From contig NW_023998415.1 in NCBI RefSeq assembly GCF_014805625.2, positions 46,237,471 through 46,301,470 on the forward strand: a DNA stretch of 64,000 bases, in the 5' to 3' direction. The translations under genes and the position numbers were made by a program. Position 1 is the stretch's first letter; the number at the start of each line of letters is the position of its first letter. Source of the stretch: Glossina fuscipes. Its lineage: Eukaryota > Arthropoda > Insecta > Diptera > Glossinidae. Shown in pieces: positions 22,346 to 33,588 of the stretch. The notes under the pieces were generated by a model. It did not search any database, was not told the DNA's origin, and was given only the letters and a program-made list of their open reading frames with translations.

Positions 22346-24185
22346 AGTTTTGCTTATTACATTTTTGGAGAAACCATGATACACAGTCTATTATATGGGT
22401 ATCGTCTTTAGCACGGAAACCGACAATTTGGCTTAACATTGTATTTTGCTATGAATTGTTGGAAAAATTATTTGATTTTTATGATTTACAAAATGTTAGC
22501 AAAGGTCTCTCCTTGCCGTCCTTACGAAAATCCAATGAGATCTTGGCTTCATCTGGCCATTAATATAATATATATAAACTGAGTTATGAATGGTGGATGG
22601 ATTCGACTAAAGTCGAGTATAAATTGTTTCTTGTTACGCCTATGTGTCTTTCTTTAAGAAAAATTCGATTTGGAAATAAATTATGCCCTGAGTTAAGCGT
22701 TTATTATTATTAAAGATTATCAATATTCGTAATTGAATTATTAAAAATAATAATGACTTAACCGAATATTAATTATCGACAATATCTAGCGCTATGTTTG
22801 CAATCATTCGTATAATATATAATAAACTTTTTAAATGTATGCAAAGCTAAAAATAAATTTTAATATCTGTCTGATTGGCTGTGAGAGAATTGAACTCAGT
22901 GCACTAAACGGATATATGAGAGATTAAACTCTCATTCAGAGAGAGTAGACGAGAGAAAGATTGAACGAATTGTTAACTTTGCAAAAAACAGGTTCGAAAT
23001 AAAACAGCAAAAACAAAACAAAAAAAAACAAAAAACTGGTTAATTAATGAAAAAGAACATAAAATGCAAAGTGTATGCGTGACAGGGACGGAGGAAGACT
23101 GAAAAAGAATCAAAGAGAGCAGTAAGCCCAAGTCTTGAGCAAATTTTAAAAGCGATTTTTTAAAAACGATAAAAGTCTCTTTGCTAGTTGACAGTCCTCA
23201 GTTATATTTTGAGTTTCTTAGTGAGTTTACGCAGTCACATTGTGCAAAGGAATTGTGTAGAGATTTGCCGTTAGGGGTGCAAAGAAAAAAGAAACAAAAG
23301 AAAACAACAAAAAAACAACAAAAAAACTTTGAATATATATAACTAACTGTATGCATGCGTATGTAAGTGTATGTTCGCTTTTTTTTTTTGTTTTTTTTCT
23401 TTTTTTTTTGTTTTGTTTTTAAAGAACTCGTAACGCACGCACTTGCAGCCGACATCCTACGTCATCAGAAGAGGAAGAACATAAACAGAAAATAAAATTG
23501 AAAAGCTTGCCGGTCTCAACACGTTGCCTTCTGTGCAAAGTAAAATAAGAAAAAGAAAAAAAAACAAAAAAAAAAAACAAATATAAAAAGAAAAAGCAAA
23601 AGGAAAAGGCACAAAAGAAGCACAAAAACATTTTCAACTTTATTAACATAAACAGCTGTTATTCTTGTTTATGTTTATAGTTGCCGATGCTATTGCTTAT
23701 ATAGATATCTGCAAGCATGAGCTGCTGAGCACAAATGATAACAAATCATATTCATGTGTATTCAATGTATAGCATATTTTCTTTCTTCTATTAAGCAAAG
23801 GCAAGCAAGGTAATTGTAACTGGTTTTTCATTTTGCATCATTTTAAAGTGAACAGGTTTCTCTCGCAATTGTTGTATGACTATATTGGCGTTGTTGTTAT
23901 TGCATTCGATTGTAGTGATAATAGCGACCGATCAGAGAGCGAAGAGTGTTGCTGCCGATATTTACGTAGATGTACGCATATGTTTATAGTATTTGTGCTA
24001 ACGGCTTTGGCGGCGGTCTCGTCTGGCTCAAGTGGAAACTGGTTTCTCGGAAAACAAGTTAACCCGGTTTTCCGTTTCTGAAATCATTACTTACTTAAGT
24101 TAAACGCCAAACTAAAGTGATCAAATTTTTTCTGCTTGCTTCTCAAAAGCGCAAAACTTTAGTCAATCATTGTCGTTCATCGAAA
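22346..24185 (+). other. Upstream region and presumed 5' leader of the two-domain CENP-B-like gene
   Basis: From about 22980 the sequence is rich in short A runs, then T runs, with low coding signal. A TCAGTT initiator-like word at about 23199 could mark a start site. The last 180 bp before the ATG at 24186 is less AT-rich, with tcattgtcgttcatcg directly ahead of it. Frames at 23198-23649 are A/T-run artefacts. Confidence 0.35.
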
Positions 24186-24194
24186 ATGGCTCAG
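24186..24194 (+). other. First coding exon (Met-Ala-Gln) with splice donor
   Basis: The context cgaaaATGG is a good insect start. The nine-base coding exon ends CAG followed by GTGAGT, a near-perfect donor. Joined to 26654 it gives an uninterrupted frame MAQ-HSKPDK. The short start peptide parallels the paralogue, which also begins Met-Ala. Confidence 0.75.
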
Positions 24195-27100
24195 GTGAGT
24201 TTTGAAATTTTGCTTCAATTTTTTTTTTTTTTTTTCATATTTTTTTTCTATTTAAATAATTGTGCGAAAAACAGTTTAATTACCGTTAGGTTTTAATTTT
24301 ATGAAATTATTTAACTTGTAAAAGAATGAAGAGAAAAGTAACCGTTAAGTCATTCTTAGTTGGCTTAGGTCATTTCCGATGATAACCAATCTCTAATCAG
24401 CATTATATTTCGAAGAAGATCGCCTGCGGCGCACTGAATAAACATATATGGGCGTATTCGAATATCAATATAGGCTACTCCTACCATTACTCATAATATA
24501 AATTTTTGCGAGTTGATGCATTGTCTTTATTTAAATGAATGCCGACAAGCAATATTGACTCCCGCCTAAACTATGCCCCAGCAATGATATAATGGCCATA
24601 TAATTATCCTATCCATTGGCAATAGTAGGACAGTTAATGGACCATTAAAGACCGGTGGCTCTCGTCTTCCATTTTGCTTACCATTTCAGATCTCTCTCCG
24701 CAGTGGGTTATAGATTACTGACAGCAATATTTTATAATATTTGCTTTCTTTTAAATCCTTCAATTCATTTTTAGTTATTGTAAGCATATCGTGCGTACTT
24801 TCACGCTCTATTAGTCATAATTTTCGTCAGACCGATATTTCATTTTTTGTCGGGCACATACATATACATATTTTGCGGGTTTTCGATGCGTATTTTTTTT
24901 GTTTATTGAAAAATGATTGATCACCAGGCCAGGTCGATGATTCAAAATTTTGTCCATCACTTGCTTGACAAGTGGTTTTGGATGCCTAGCGACCAAATAG
25001 ATATATTCGAACAAGTAAGAGTTATTACAGCCTGTTCTGATCGTCAACAAAACGATCGCAATGTCCTTTAATTGACTAGAACATTGCGCATTTGGCGTTG
25101 CCAGCAGCGTGGTGAGAGTTTGAATAAAATAGTTTATAGTTAGAATAGAAGAATAAAAGTAAAAAAAAAAAAAAACATTGCAATTTTTAATAGATTGAAT
25201 CCAACGCATCTATAATACATAAGTGTAGAAAATGGTCGCTCCTGCTAGCAAGTATGAAAATATTGAAGTTCTTTCGCCGACTTCTAAACAATGTTGTTCA
25301 TGCAAAGTAAATAGAAAATGTACGCTACTCTTAAGAGCAATTGATTTATGCCCCGATTGCCCTATAGGGCGACGATACCTGCAGCTTAGCTGATTCGAAC
25401 TCAGAGAAAACTTTTGTTACTTTCGTTAAATGTTTTTACATCTGATCATTGATATTAAAAAAAAAATTAAAAATAAAAAAAAACATAAATTTTTGCGTCC
25501 TATATATATGATCAATCAAAGCTGGGAGTATACTAGATTTGTTCTGCCGTTTGTAACTGCCAGAAATACGCATTAGATACGTCACGAAGTATGCACAGGG
25601 CAAAAGTCAAGGTCGATTTAGCTATGACATTAAATTAAGACAAACAGACACAACTGATTTCAGTCATATTTATTGATCGTCATAGACCAAGTTCAAAAAA
25701 AAAATAAATAAAAAAAATAACGTATCTCCCGAGCAACTATTACAAAGCACTGGAACTTGGCCATAATCCATAATCGACCAATCCTCTGCAATTTGTGACA
25801 AATATTTATCCAGACGATTTGAAACCATATTGCATACGCTCGCATAATAGAGTTAGTAAATTGTTAAACCTAAGCTATAAAGGGCGAAAAATTTGATAAA
25901 CGCGCAACTAATTACCAACAATTGCAAAATATGCCTGCCACAGCTGGAGGAGAAGGTCTGTCGCGTCGCTGAATGCGAGTTCTTTTAGTTTCATTTATCA
26001 AATCGTATATAATTTGAATGAAGCTATAATTGCATTTAAATTTGTGCGCTGACAAGGGCTAACTTGAACGAAAGGATATCCGCTGGCAACAGAGACAAGC
26101 TTTCAACCACCATTAACTTTTTTAAAAATCTGCTTGGTTTACGTACGTATTGCACTTAAATAGCGCTGCTTTTATATGGATTCCTATTCACGTTGCTTGA
26201 AAAACTGAAACGTGATATATAAACCGTTAGACCAATTGCAGCATTTTCCCCCTTTATTATCTATGTAGAAATTATTTTTTATGCTCTTGTATGTGCGAAT
26301 ACCCTTCTCGCTCTTAAAGGATTAATTTTTTCAACAAGATTAATGAATAATTGGTTTTTTGGATATTATCCTTATTTTGAAAACAATTTGGAATTTTTCA
26401 AACTTCTCGCTCATTCTAATGGATGTGTGCAAAAAAGAAAAGAAAATTACTTTCAAAACACTTTAAAATGAGAAGAAAACTTATTGAATTTTATTAAAAT
26501 TTTTTTGCTCATTTTATTTTGAAAACTTTTAATCCAGAATGTGGACTTAAATCTAAATATTAGTTCGAAAGGGAATTTTAAATGATTTTAGCTAAAGATT
26601 TCTTATATGAAAATAGTTGAAATTCATTCATTTCATTTGCATTTTTCTTGCAGCATTCTAAACCGGATAAATATATTGATGTTGATGCTACCCAATTGAA
26701 GCCTAGTCCGAATCGTGTTCGTAATATTCTAACTTTGGAAGAGCGCGTAGCCGCTATTGAAGCCTATTATTGTCGTCCTATGTATACAAAAGTTGCCCGT
26801 ATGTTTAATTGCAGTTGGGAACAAATTAAGAATATTATAGCGAATCGTGAAGCGATTATGAAATTTTATGAAGCCACTAGGAAGCAAAGACCACAAGAAG
26901 ACGAGTCTGATATTAATTTGGACATTAAGCAGAAAAAATTGAGATTTCTCGGTGAATGCATTTACGAGTACATACAACGAGTACAGTTTCATGCTCGTGT
27001 AGATATAACCGAAGAGTTGTTGCGTACGAAGGCATTAGAATTTCGCGATATATTGGTCTTAAATGATTTCTATCCGAGTAAAACGTGGATAAATCATTTC

Positions 27101-28297
27101 AAAGCTACATATAATATATCGCTGTCCAATCGACAAATTGCTTTAACCCGAGTGCCGCCATCGTCGCTCGACTTGAAAGATATTATGACTTATTGCACAA
27201 AAAATAAACCAAATAATCCCAGTCTTATCGAAATTAGAGAATTGCAACAGAATCTTGGTAAAGAGCAAATGGGTACAAGCGTTGACACTACAATTGAAGA
27301 ACTGGAGGAGGAAAGGCGTTCGCGCAAATTAAATTTTCTGGAGAAAGCTTTAGCTGAGTATGTGTTGCGAGCGAAATTCCATCACAAAAGTATTTTACTA
27401 AATAATGAATCATTAATTAAGGTGGCTCGCGAATTAAATGATATTTTAAAAGTGCAACAATTTGTGCCTTCGCATAACTGGATTCAAGAGTTTAGAACAC
27501 GGCATAGTTTCGATGCGATACAAAATCATAATCGTCGTCCGCCCTTATCTTTGGATTTAAAAGATATATTAAGCTATTGCAGTCGTATGGATAATAAAGA
27601 TAAAGCGCCCATCATAACATTAACGCCCAAAAATCCCTCAATTCAAATAAAATTGCAAACAGCGACGCCACAGCAGCAACATCATCATCAACAACAGCAA
27701 CAACAACAACAACAGCAGCAACAGCAACGCCAATATCATCATCTTCATCATCATCACCATCATCATCAACATCAACAACATGAACAAACACACCCTCATA
27801 CAGCAACAGCGGAAGTAAAACTGAAATTTCCTAATTCAGCGGTGAAATTTCAAAAAAACCCGATTATCTACCTTGATGTGGATGAAGAGGAAGAGGATAT
27901 AAAGCCGGATATAGAAGAAATCAAAATACAACCCATACCTCAGGAAACATATTCACCACCAATAAAAATACGTAAAATTGAATCAATCAATGCCGATGCT
28001 CGCATCAAATTAACAGCAAATGTGCAAACAGCGACAAATGCCAATTCGACAAATTGCCAAAAATCTATTAGCAATCATAGTCCCGGCCATTGGTCTGAAT
28101 ATAGTAACGATGAGGAAGAAGATGAAGAATTACCACGTCAAGTACGTAATACGAAAGATGCGTTACGTTTACTCAAACCTCTTGAAGAATACGCGATGCT
28201 TAAAGAAAATTATCGGGCAATCGGTTTAATTGCTCAGCTGGAGGAAATTCTAAAGAACACTCAAACGAGTCCAACTGAAAAGGAATACGAAACATAG
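24186..28297 (+). CDS. CENP-B-type DNA-binding protein with duplicated domain (550 aa); join 24186-24194 and 26654-28297
   Basis: Paralogue of the gene at 3679. Exon 1 holds only Met-Ala-Gln, ending CAG|GTGAGT. Exon 2 starts after TTCTTGCAG at 26653, in phase 0. Without exon 1 the long frame has no early ATG (its first Met would be residue 46, inside the helix-turn-helix), so the split start is needed. Domains: psq/CENP-B N helix-turn-helix about 24-73; CENP-B-type bundle I about 94-157 (ending TWINHFKATYNI) and its partner PSSLDLKDIMTYC at 172-184; bundle II about 225-288 (ending NWIQEFRTRHSF) with the matching PLSLDLKDILSYC at 300-312; Gln/His-rich tract about 343-384; acidic stretch about 409-423; C-terminal motif about 500-536 with DALRLLKPLEEYAM and NYRAIGLIAQLEEIL. 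There is no DDE domain. It is probably a nuclear DNA-binding or chromatin protein; the target is unknown. Confidence 0.85.
24195..26653 (+). other. Intron of the two-domain CENP-B-like gene (2459 bp)
   Basis: GT-AG intron, phase 0, with acceptor tttttcttgcag. It is AT-rich. Open frames inside, such as the minus-strand 24811-25209 frame, show no recognisable domain. Slightly GC-richer patches (near 24940-25110 and 25930-25980) could be regulatory or old insertions; I cannot say which. Confidence 0.7.
27669..27785 (+). repeat. In-frame CAA/CAG and CAT repeat coding for poly-Gln and poly-His
   Basis: Mixed CAA/CAG units encode about 13 Gln, followed by CAT/CAC units encoding His runs, all in the frame of the CENP-B-like protein. 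Codon mixing suggests an old, functionally tolerated tract rather than a fresh expansion. The complementary strand is open here only because of the repeat. Confidence 0.9.
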
Positions 28298-28558
28298 AAA
28301 AAATGAGAGCAAAAAAAGAAAAAAAGAAAAAGCCTTAAAGGAGGGCGTAAATAACTTCCTAACTTCAATGTAATTTTCCGATGTAAATATTAGATAAGAG
28401 CATCTATTGGTAAAGTTAGTTCCTTTTAGATTAAACCTCGTAACTGAACTCTTGCATTTGTCTTTTCAAACAACCAGCAGAACATGTTATCAGCTAAGGT
28501 GCATTTTTCTAAAGCGTAGCGATTCGTAAAATTTTCCATCATAATTTCTCGAATGATT

Positions 28559-28564
28559 ATTAAA
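28559..28564 (+). promoter_or_regulatory. Possible variant poly(A) signal ATTAAA
   Basis: No AATAAA occurs in the first 450 bp after the stop at 28297. This variant, 262 bp downstream and ahead of the mariner insertion, is the best candidate. Confidence 0.25.
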
Positions 28565-28777
28565 TGCGGGCGACTTCAGAGTTCATCTTTGCTCACAAAA
28601 GCCTCGTCAAAGAACAACTCGTAGGCTATGCGATTAATGTTAAAAGAGACGATATTAGTAAAAGAACCTGTGATGTTACTTTAAGCAACTTATCATTTGA
28701 AAAGGAAACACATAGTTGAAATCGTAAATATGTTGTATTAAAACTTCTTACGGCGAAATTTTTAATATATTATAATA

Positions 28778-29292
28778 GGTTGGGGCATAATTATCACGCG
28801 TTTTCAAGCGATCTTGTCAGGCATTCTTGCAAACTATTTATATGATTAATCCGGAGCGCAGTCAGCGTCTACTTTAATAATGGCTGCCCATTTGCTTGGA
28901 AGAGATCGATTTCACAAAGACAAAGGGTACACGATTCTTGGAGGCAATCCATCAAGCTTTAGCATCCGCCAGTATGCCACATGCTTGGTCGTCGAAATCC
29001 GATGGGCGACCTCTTATTGGTTTATCTTCCAAGGGAGTGTTGCTAGCATGGACTTTCGCTGATTGTGCCCTCACGCGCGAAATACGTTGAGATGGCGAAA
29101 GGACTATGCTGCTGTGCATCCTTTCCCAAAGTGGTGCAGCGTATTACGACAAATATGAATATCATTATCGCCACGCCTATATATTATAACCTAAAAGTAG
29201 AAGAATGTTATCATTCATACATTTATAAAATATTATACATTTTTATTAAAATATAGCACGTGAAAGAAACGCCTGATAATTATGCCTCAACC
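28778..29292 (-). mobile_element. Internally deleted mariner-like element with both terminal inverted repeats
   Basis: The ends are GGTTGGGGCATAATTATCA at 28778-28796 and its near-perfect inverse at 29274-29292 (18 of 19 matching). A TA lies immediately left of the element. Inside, on the minus strand, 28975-29065 reads NTPLEDKPIRGRPSDFDDQA, the mariner segment after the first helix-turn-helix (usual form SLED.PRSGRP..FDD). Beyond it a frame gives RSLPSKWAAIIKVDAD, resembling the transposase C-terminus (LP.RW..VI..DG.Y). The catalytic middle is missing and there are frameshifts. At about 515 bp, against 1.3 kb for intact mariners, it is a non-autonomous remnant. It sits 480 bp downstream of the CENP-B-like gene. 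Confidence 0.8.
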
Positions 29293-30069
29293 CAGTATTT
29301 ATTGACGCGCTGTAAGTATTCTTCGTCAGAGTCCTCTCTCGAAGAAATTTTAGTACGAGCGACGGTCTTCGTTAGGGAAGTGCCAAAACTAGCATATAAT
29401 TCAAAAGCCGAATTCAGAATCAACATCAAAAGCTTCATCGCAAATTTTTAATTTCTTGGTACAAGTTTTGAAAGCTTTTTGAATCGCTCTTAACCTCATA
29501 TCTTTTCAACGGTCATCTTGACGAAGTTACGCTGACATATATTAGTGGTATTATTAGCGAAGTTATTCGGGCGTGGCATGTACGATTAAAGGGACTCTAG
29601 CGCGTGTTAGTCAGTTAGTCAAATATTTGAACACAAAAAAAAAAAAAATGTAATCTGCATTATCACATAGGTAAAAAAGTACGAGAGAGGTTCTACAAAT
29701 TTTTTTTGTTTTTGCCCGACCGTCTGCTGTTCGAAAGAAGAATGTAAACTTTTCACTAAAAAAGGAGAAGCTTTCATTAGTGGATACTACTATTCCAATG
29801 CAATGAACTTATGGAAAATCCCAAATCTTCTCTCTCTTCTCTTGTGAAGAAGTCGAATGAAAATCGTTGAAACTATGCTTTATGTCGTCGAGGAACACGT
29901 CTTTCTAGTACTTGTACATGAACATAGAAAATGTTCGACCATTTAATCTTTTGCACAGGCGCACAATCATCTTCTTATGCTATTCTTGATTATTTAAGAA
30001 ATTACTTAACACTAGAACTAATAGTTGGATCAATATGAATTTTTTGAAATATTGAACCAGAAAAAATGG
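29293..30069. other. Spacer without recognisable genes
   Basis: The frame at 29260-29451 crosses the mariner end and has no domain. An A15 run lies near 29635. Nothing else can be supported. Confidence 0.4.
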
Positions 30070-30720
30070 TTAAAAACTTACAGTTAGTTAGTGCGGTCGT
30101 ATGTAATGGAAGTAGAAGGGCTTAAGATAGACCCGCCTGCTATTATACCAATCAATTTAGAATCATAATCTAAATTGATCTAAGCCTGTCTGTCCGTCTA
30201 ATGACTATCCATGTAACTTTGTGTTCAACTATAGGTCGCCATTTTTCAAATATTTTGATGAAATTCGGTACCGTGACGTGTTTTGACCCCAGGACGAACG
30301 CTATTGAAAATGGTTCGAATCGGTCCATTTTTTCGTTCACTCCGATTTTCCGAAAAGTCGTTATATAGAAAATTTTCCAGTGGCTAAGTAATAGTACTTT
30401 GGCATTCTAAATTTGCCGGAAAACTTTGGATCGGCTGGACCAATTATTGAACGCCTTCTCATATAATGAAAATTAAAGTAATTAGCAATAGCAATTTAAC
30501 AAATTTGGATAATTTTGGCCTATTTTTTGGATCCTACCCTAATAAGGTTTTTTACGAAAATTGACCCCTTGTAGGGCAGGAAAGTCTAAGTTTTACTATG
30601 TGGTGATCGGAATTGACCCATAATAGTAATTTCTTACAAAAATATGAATTGTGTTGTGACAATGTGGTGAAGGGTATTTACGATCGGTCTTGCTCGACCA
30701 TAGTGTTCTTACTTGTTTTT
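30070..30720 (+). repeat. Family A interspersed repeat, long copy
   Basis: The blocks run in the same order as at 6326-7205. They include 'gtgcggtcgtatgtaatgg', 'agacccgcc', 'cctgtctgtccgtcta', 'ctataggtcgcca', 'gttatatagaaaattt', 'gacaatgtggtgaagggta' and a tail 'gttcttacttgtttttt'. Divergence from the 6326 copy is substantial, so these are old insertions. Confidence 0.75.
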
Positions 30721-32019
30721 TGATGACTTTTATTTAAATGAAGAGGCCTTTAAATACCTTCAATCACTTTTCTTCTGTCTGTCCTGACTTTCAAAATATC
30801 GGCGGCATAGCCACGATGGGTCATTTTGAGCCATACAGAATGAAGATACAAAGCCTAATTTTGGCAAAAATTCTTTTTTTTTTTTTTGAACTTATTCACC
30901 TTAGTCTATATACAAAAACAAATGTAATCTTTTTTTCGGATCCATCGATTTTCATTTATTAATCACATCTTCTCTTTTTCTTCGATTCGTGGAGCCAAAA
31001 TTGAAATTTATTTTTATTTTTTACTAATCACTGTTTTCCTCTTTTAGGTTCATATTTTAATTACAGGTTTTGCCTCTCCGTTTAGTTTGCGTAAAACAAT
31101 TTCCAAAAATACGATTCGCAATCGTCTCATTTTTATATATGATAAATGAAGCATTATTATTATCGACATCATTTCTTTACCCTAAAAATATTTAAATTCT
31201 TGCATTAAAGCAAGAACAAATAAGTGATCAGCAGCAGCGCTGCACGGTTAGCCTGGATGACTAAATTAAGCTGAATATTGTATCGACATTATGTTCCGAT
31301 TTATGTTTCTCAACATTGTTTGAATACAGCAGAGGAGCAAGATTGGGATTAACTGGGAAGTCAATCGATTTGCCTTTGGATATTTTTTTCCCCCATCCCC
31401 CAAATATATCTTTTAAGGCCTATCTTTTCCATTCCAGCTAGAATTGAATGGTTTTCGGATAGCTTTTATGAACAACGGACGGGTATCTGTGATCGAAACC
31501 GTTTTTAGTTTGGTGTTGCGAACAAGATTCTTGACTTGAGCAATAGCTGGTGCTTCAATTCTAAATGCGATTAGTTCACTGAAGACGTGATTTGAAGAGT
31601 GGACTTTTGAACTTGGAAGAAAGCGATAAATGACGTATAAATATGAATCACACTATGTTTAATAAAGGAAAATTCAAATTTGTGCCAACGCTTTAAAGAA
31701 GTATTTGCCGAGATTCGTACGGCGTGCACAAGTTACGACGACCTCTCTTTAAAGTCTATTATGTTCATTTTCGAAAAAGCAGCAATTCATGTCGTAAAGC
31801 CTCCAACTATGATATGTACGGACCGCGTACGAAAACTATGGCGTCATGCCATAGTCAGAACGGTCTGTCACTTACTGTCGCTTAAAGGCATTATTTATTT
31901 AACTCCTTTAATTAACCCGGTTCTGACGATAGCAATCAGTTATATATTTTATATTTTGTCGATCAATTGTTTCGACATATTTTGCATTTGATTCTCATTG
32001 CATATATCTGATATTAGAT
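30721..32019. other. Spacer without recognisable genes
   Basis: AT-rich. The frame at 31680-31991 (103 codons) begins at a non-ATG codon, and its second half is hydrophobic AT-rich translation; I find no family. A stretch of mixed composition at 31310-31900 might be old coding or repeat DNA. Confidence 0.35.
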
Positions 32020-32262
32020 CAGGTGCTTGCAGGTTGAAATCTCGAGTGTGGCCAAGCTTTCTTTGGTCGTAGCTATAGCGAGTGCTCAGTCGGTAAAGGC
32101 GAAACACTCATCCATTGGGCACACACCCACTTGTCTGTAGCCACCATCTCCATGTTTCTTTCGTGTCCTCTTTCTGCCAGCCATCGTGCTACAGGAATAG
32201 GAGACAACTCCTGTGTGATTGGCCATATCAAAAAAAAAAAAAAAAAAAGAAAAAAAAAGTGA
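32020..32262 (+). repeat. SINE-like retroposon with poly(A) tail
   Basis: A tRNA-like A-box word (gTGCTCAGTCGGTaa at about 32079) lies in a GC-richer block, which runs to a tail of about 30 bases of nearly pure A (32229-32258). Another tRNA-like word (aggttgaaatctcgag) lies ahead at about 32032. Boundaries and class are tentative. The tail and internal promoter-like word are the support. Confidence 0.4.
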
Positions 32263-32498
32263 AAGTTTTTCTGGTGGATTCAAAATGGTTATTGCCTATG
32301 GAAAATTGATTTCACAACCTATAAAAATTTTATTGCAGAAAATCTCTTCATAATTTATTGAAACAGGAGTGTATTTCGAAATAACTGCCCTTTATATAGG
32401 AAATTCTTCCCTTTGATCTCTTTTCTTCTTCTTCTTGTTCTTGTTGCCATGGCCAGACACAACAGTTTGCAAGATTAATACTTTTTTAGAAAAGTGCA

Positions 32499-32522
32499 TA
32501 TATATATATATATATATATATA
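32499..32522. repeat. (AT)n microsatellite
   Basis: Twelve AT units. Confidence 0.9.
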
Positions 32523-32852
32523 TGCATATATATGTAATTATAAACGTATATTTCAATTATCTATAATCAACCCCTTGCAATCGAGTATGACGCCGCAGTA
32601 CTGCATAAGAGGTCTGCGGATAGAAAACGGCCGTGTATTACGAAATCATTATATTATGTAAAAGCACTTAAATTATTCAAAATATGAACAGTTTTACGAA
32701 GTGCTTAATAATTTCATTAAAGGGAAGCATTACGCCCGGACGTCATTTTCTCGTCCTCGTCAGAAACTGAGCATACGACTAATGTGCGTGCTTTGGTACG
32801 CAACAGTGTGTAAAAATTCTTTAAATTAGAATTACAAAATATATGTACATAA

Positions 32853-32856
<4 letters not shown>

Positions 32857-32884
<28 letters not shown>
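32857..32884. repeat. (AT)n microsatellite
   Basis: Fourteen AT units. Confidence 0.9.
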
Positions 32885-32890
<6 letters not shown>

Positions 32891-33345
32891 TTAAGCGTAT
32901 GGCAATATGTACATATATAGATATTATTTATATACTCTACTCAGAATTCAGTGTAGGAATATGAATCCAACATACATTCTGTAATTATCGACTTGATGAT
33001 ATTTTATGAGAAGACATAACATTTACTGGAAAATCGATCCCCTTATAATGCAGAGGTAGAGAGATGTAGAGAGATATACAGAAAAATATTATATATCTAT
33101 ACCCACACTATACGATGAAACTTTTCGAAAGTATTTCAAGTGGCTACCAAGCAAGTAAGTATTTCGTATGCCAAAGCCAAACCTGGCTGTCATGTAGACA
33201 TAAAAACGCTACACAGACCGAACCCAATCGGGTTTCGAACTGCTAATCGCAAAAGGCAACCAACCAAACAAGCAATCGTTTGACTGAACAACGAAGCGAC
33301 CGTCCCACCAATTAACAATTGTGAGGCCGACCAGTCAGTCAACGA

Positions 33346-33397
33346 GACGATGACGACGACGACGGCAACGACAACGACAACGACAACGACAACAACG
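33346..33397. repeat. (GAC/AAC)n trinucleotide repeat
   Basis: gacgac units grade into aacgac units. No open frame is maintained around it. It may belong to a non-coding exon or enhancer. Confidence 0.85.
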
Positions 33398-33525
33398 GCT
33401 GATGCGAGGAAAAAGATTATAGAGCGCAGTCATTGTGAATTCATGCCAACAAAGGCCGTTTCACTATGTGTTGGTGTTTATAAGTGAATGTAAAAGCGTT
33501 GTTTGACTATATATACGTTTATATA

Positions 33526-33552
33526 CATATATATATATATATATATACGTAC

Positions 33553-33586
<34 letters not shown>
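33526..33586. repeat. (AT)n microsatellite, interrupted
   Basis: Two AT tracts separated by a short acgtacat block. The Tyr/Ile frame across it is an artefact. Confidence 0.9.

Positions 33587-33588
<2 letters not shown>

Larger units (their letters stand above)
32263..33345. other. AT-rich spacer with microsatellites
   Basis: Two (AT)n tracts (32499-32522, 32857-32884) and many ata/atg words. No gene signal. Confidence 0.5.

Noticed and set aside
24811..25209. 132-codon minus-strand frame inside the intron
   Set aside because: Starts without a good context, includes poly-Phe from A/T runs, and shows no family.
26648..26653. TTG start for the larger paralogue
   Set aside because: These bases are the intron's acceptor (ttgcag). 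The true start is the Met-Ala-Gln exon at 24186.
31680..31991. 103-codon frame
   Set aside because: Non-ATG start, no domain, and a hydrophobic AT-rich second half.
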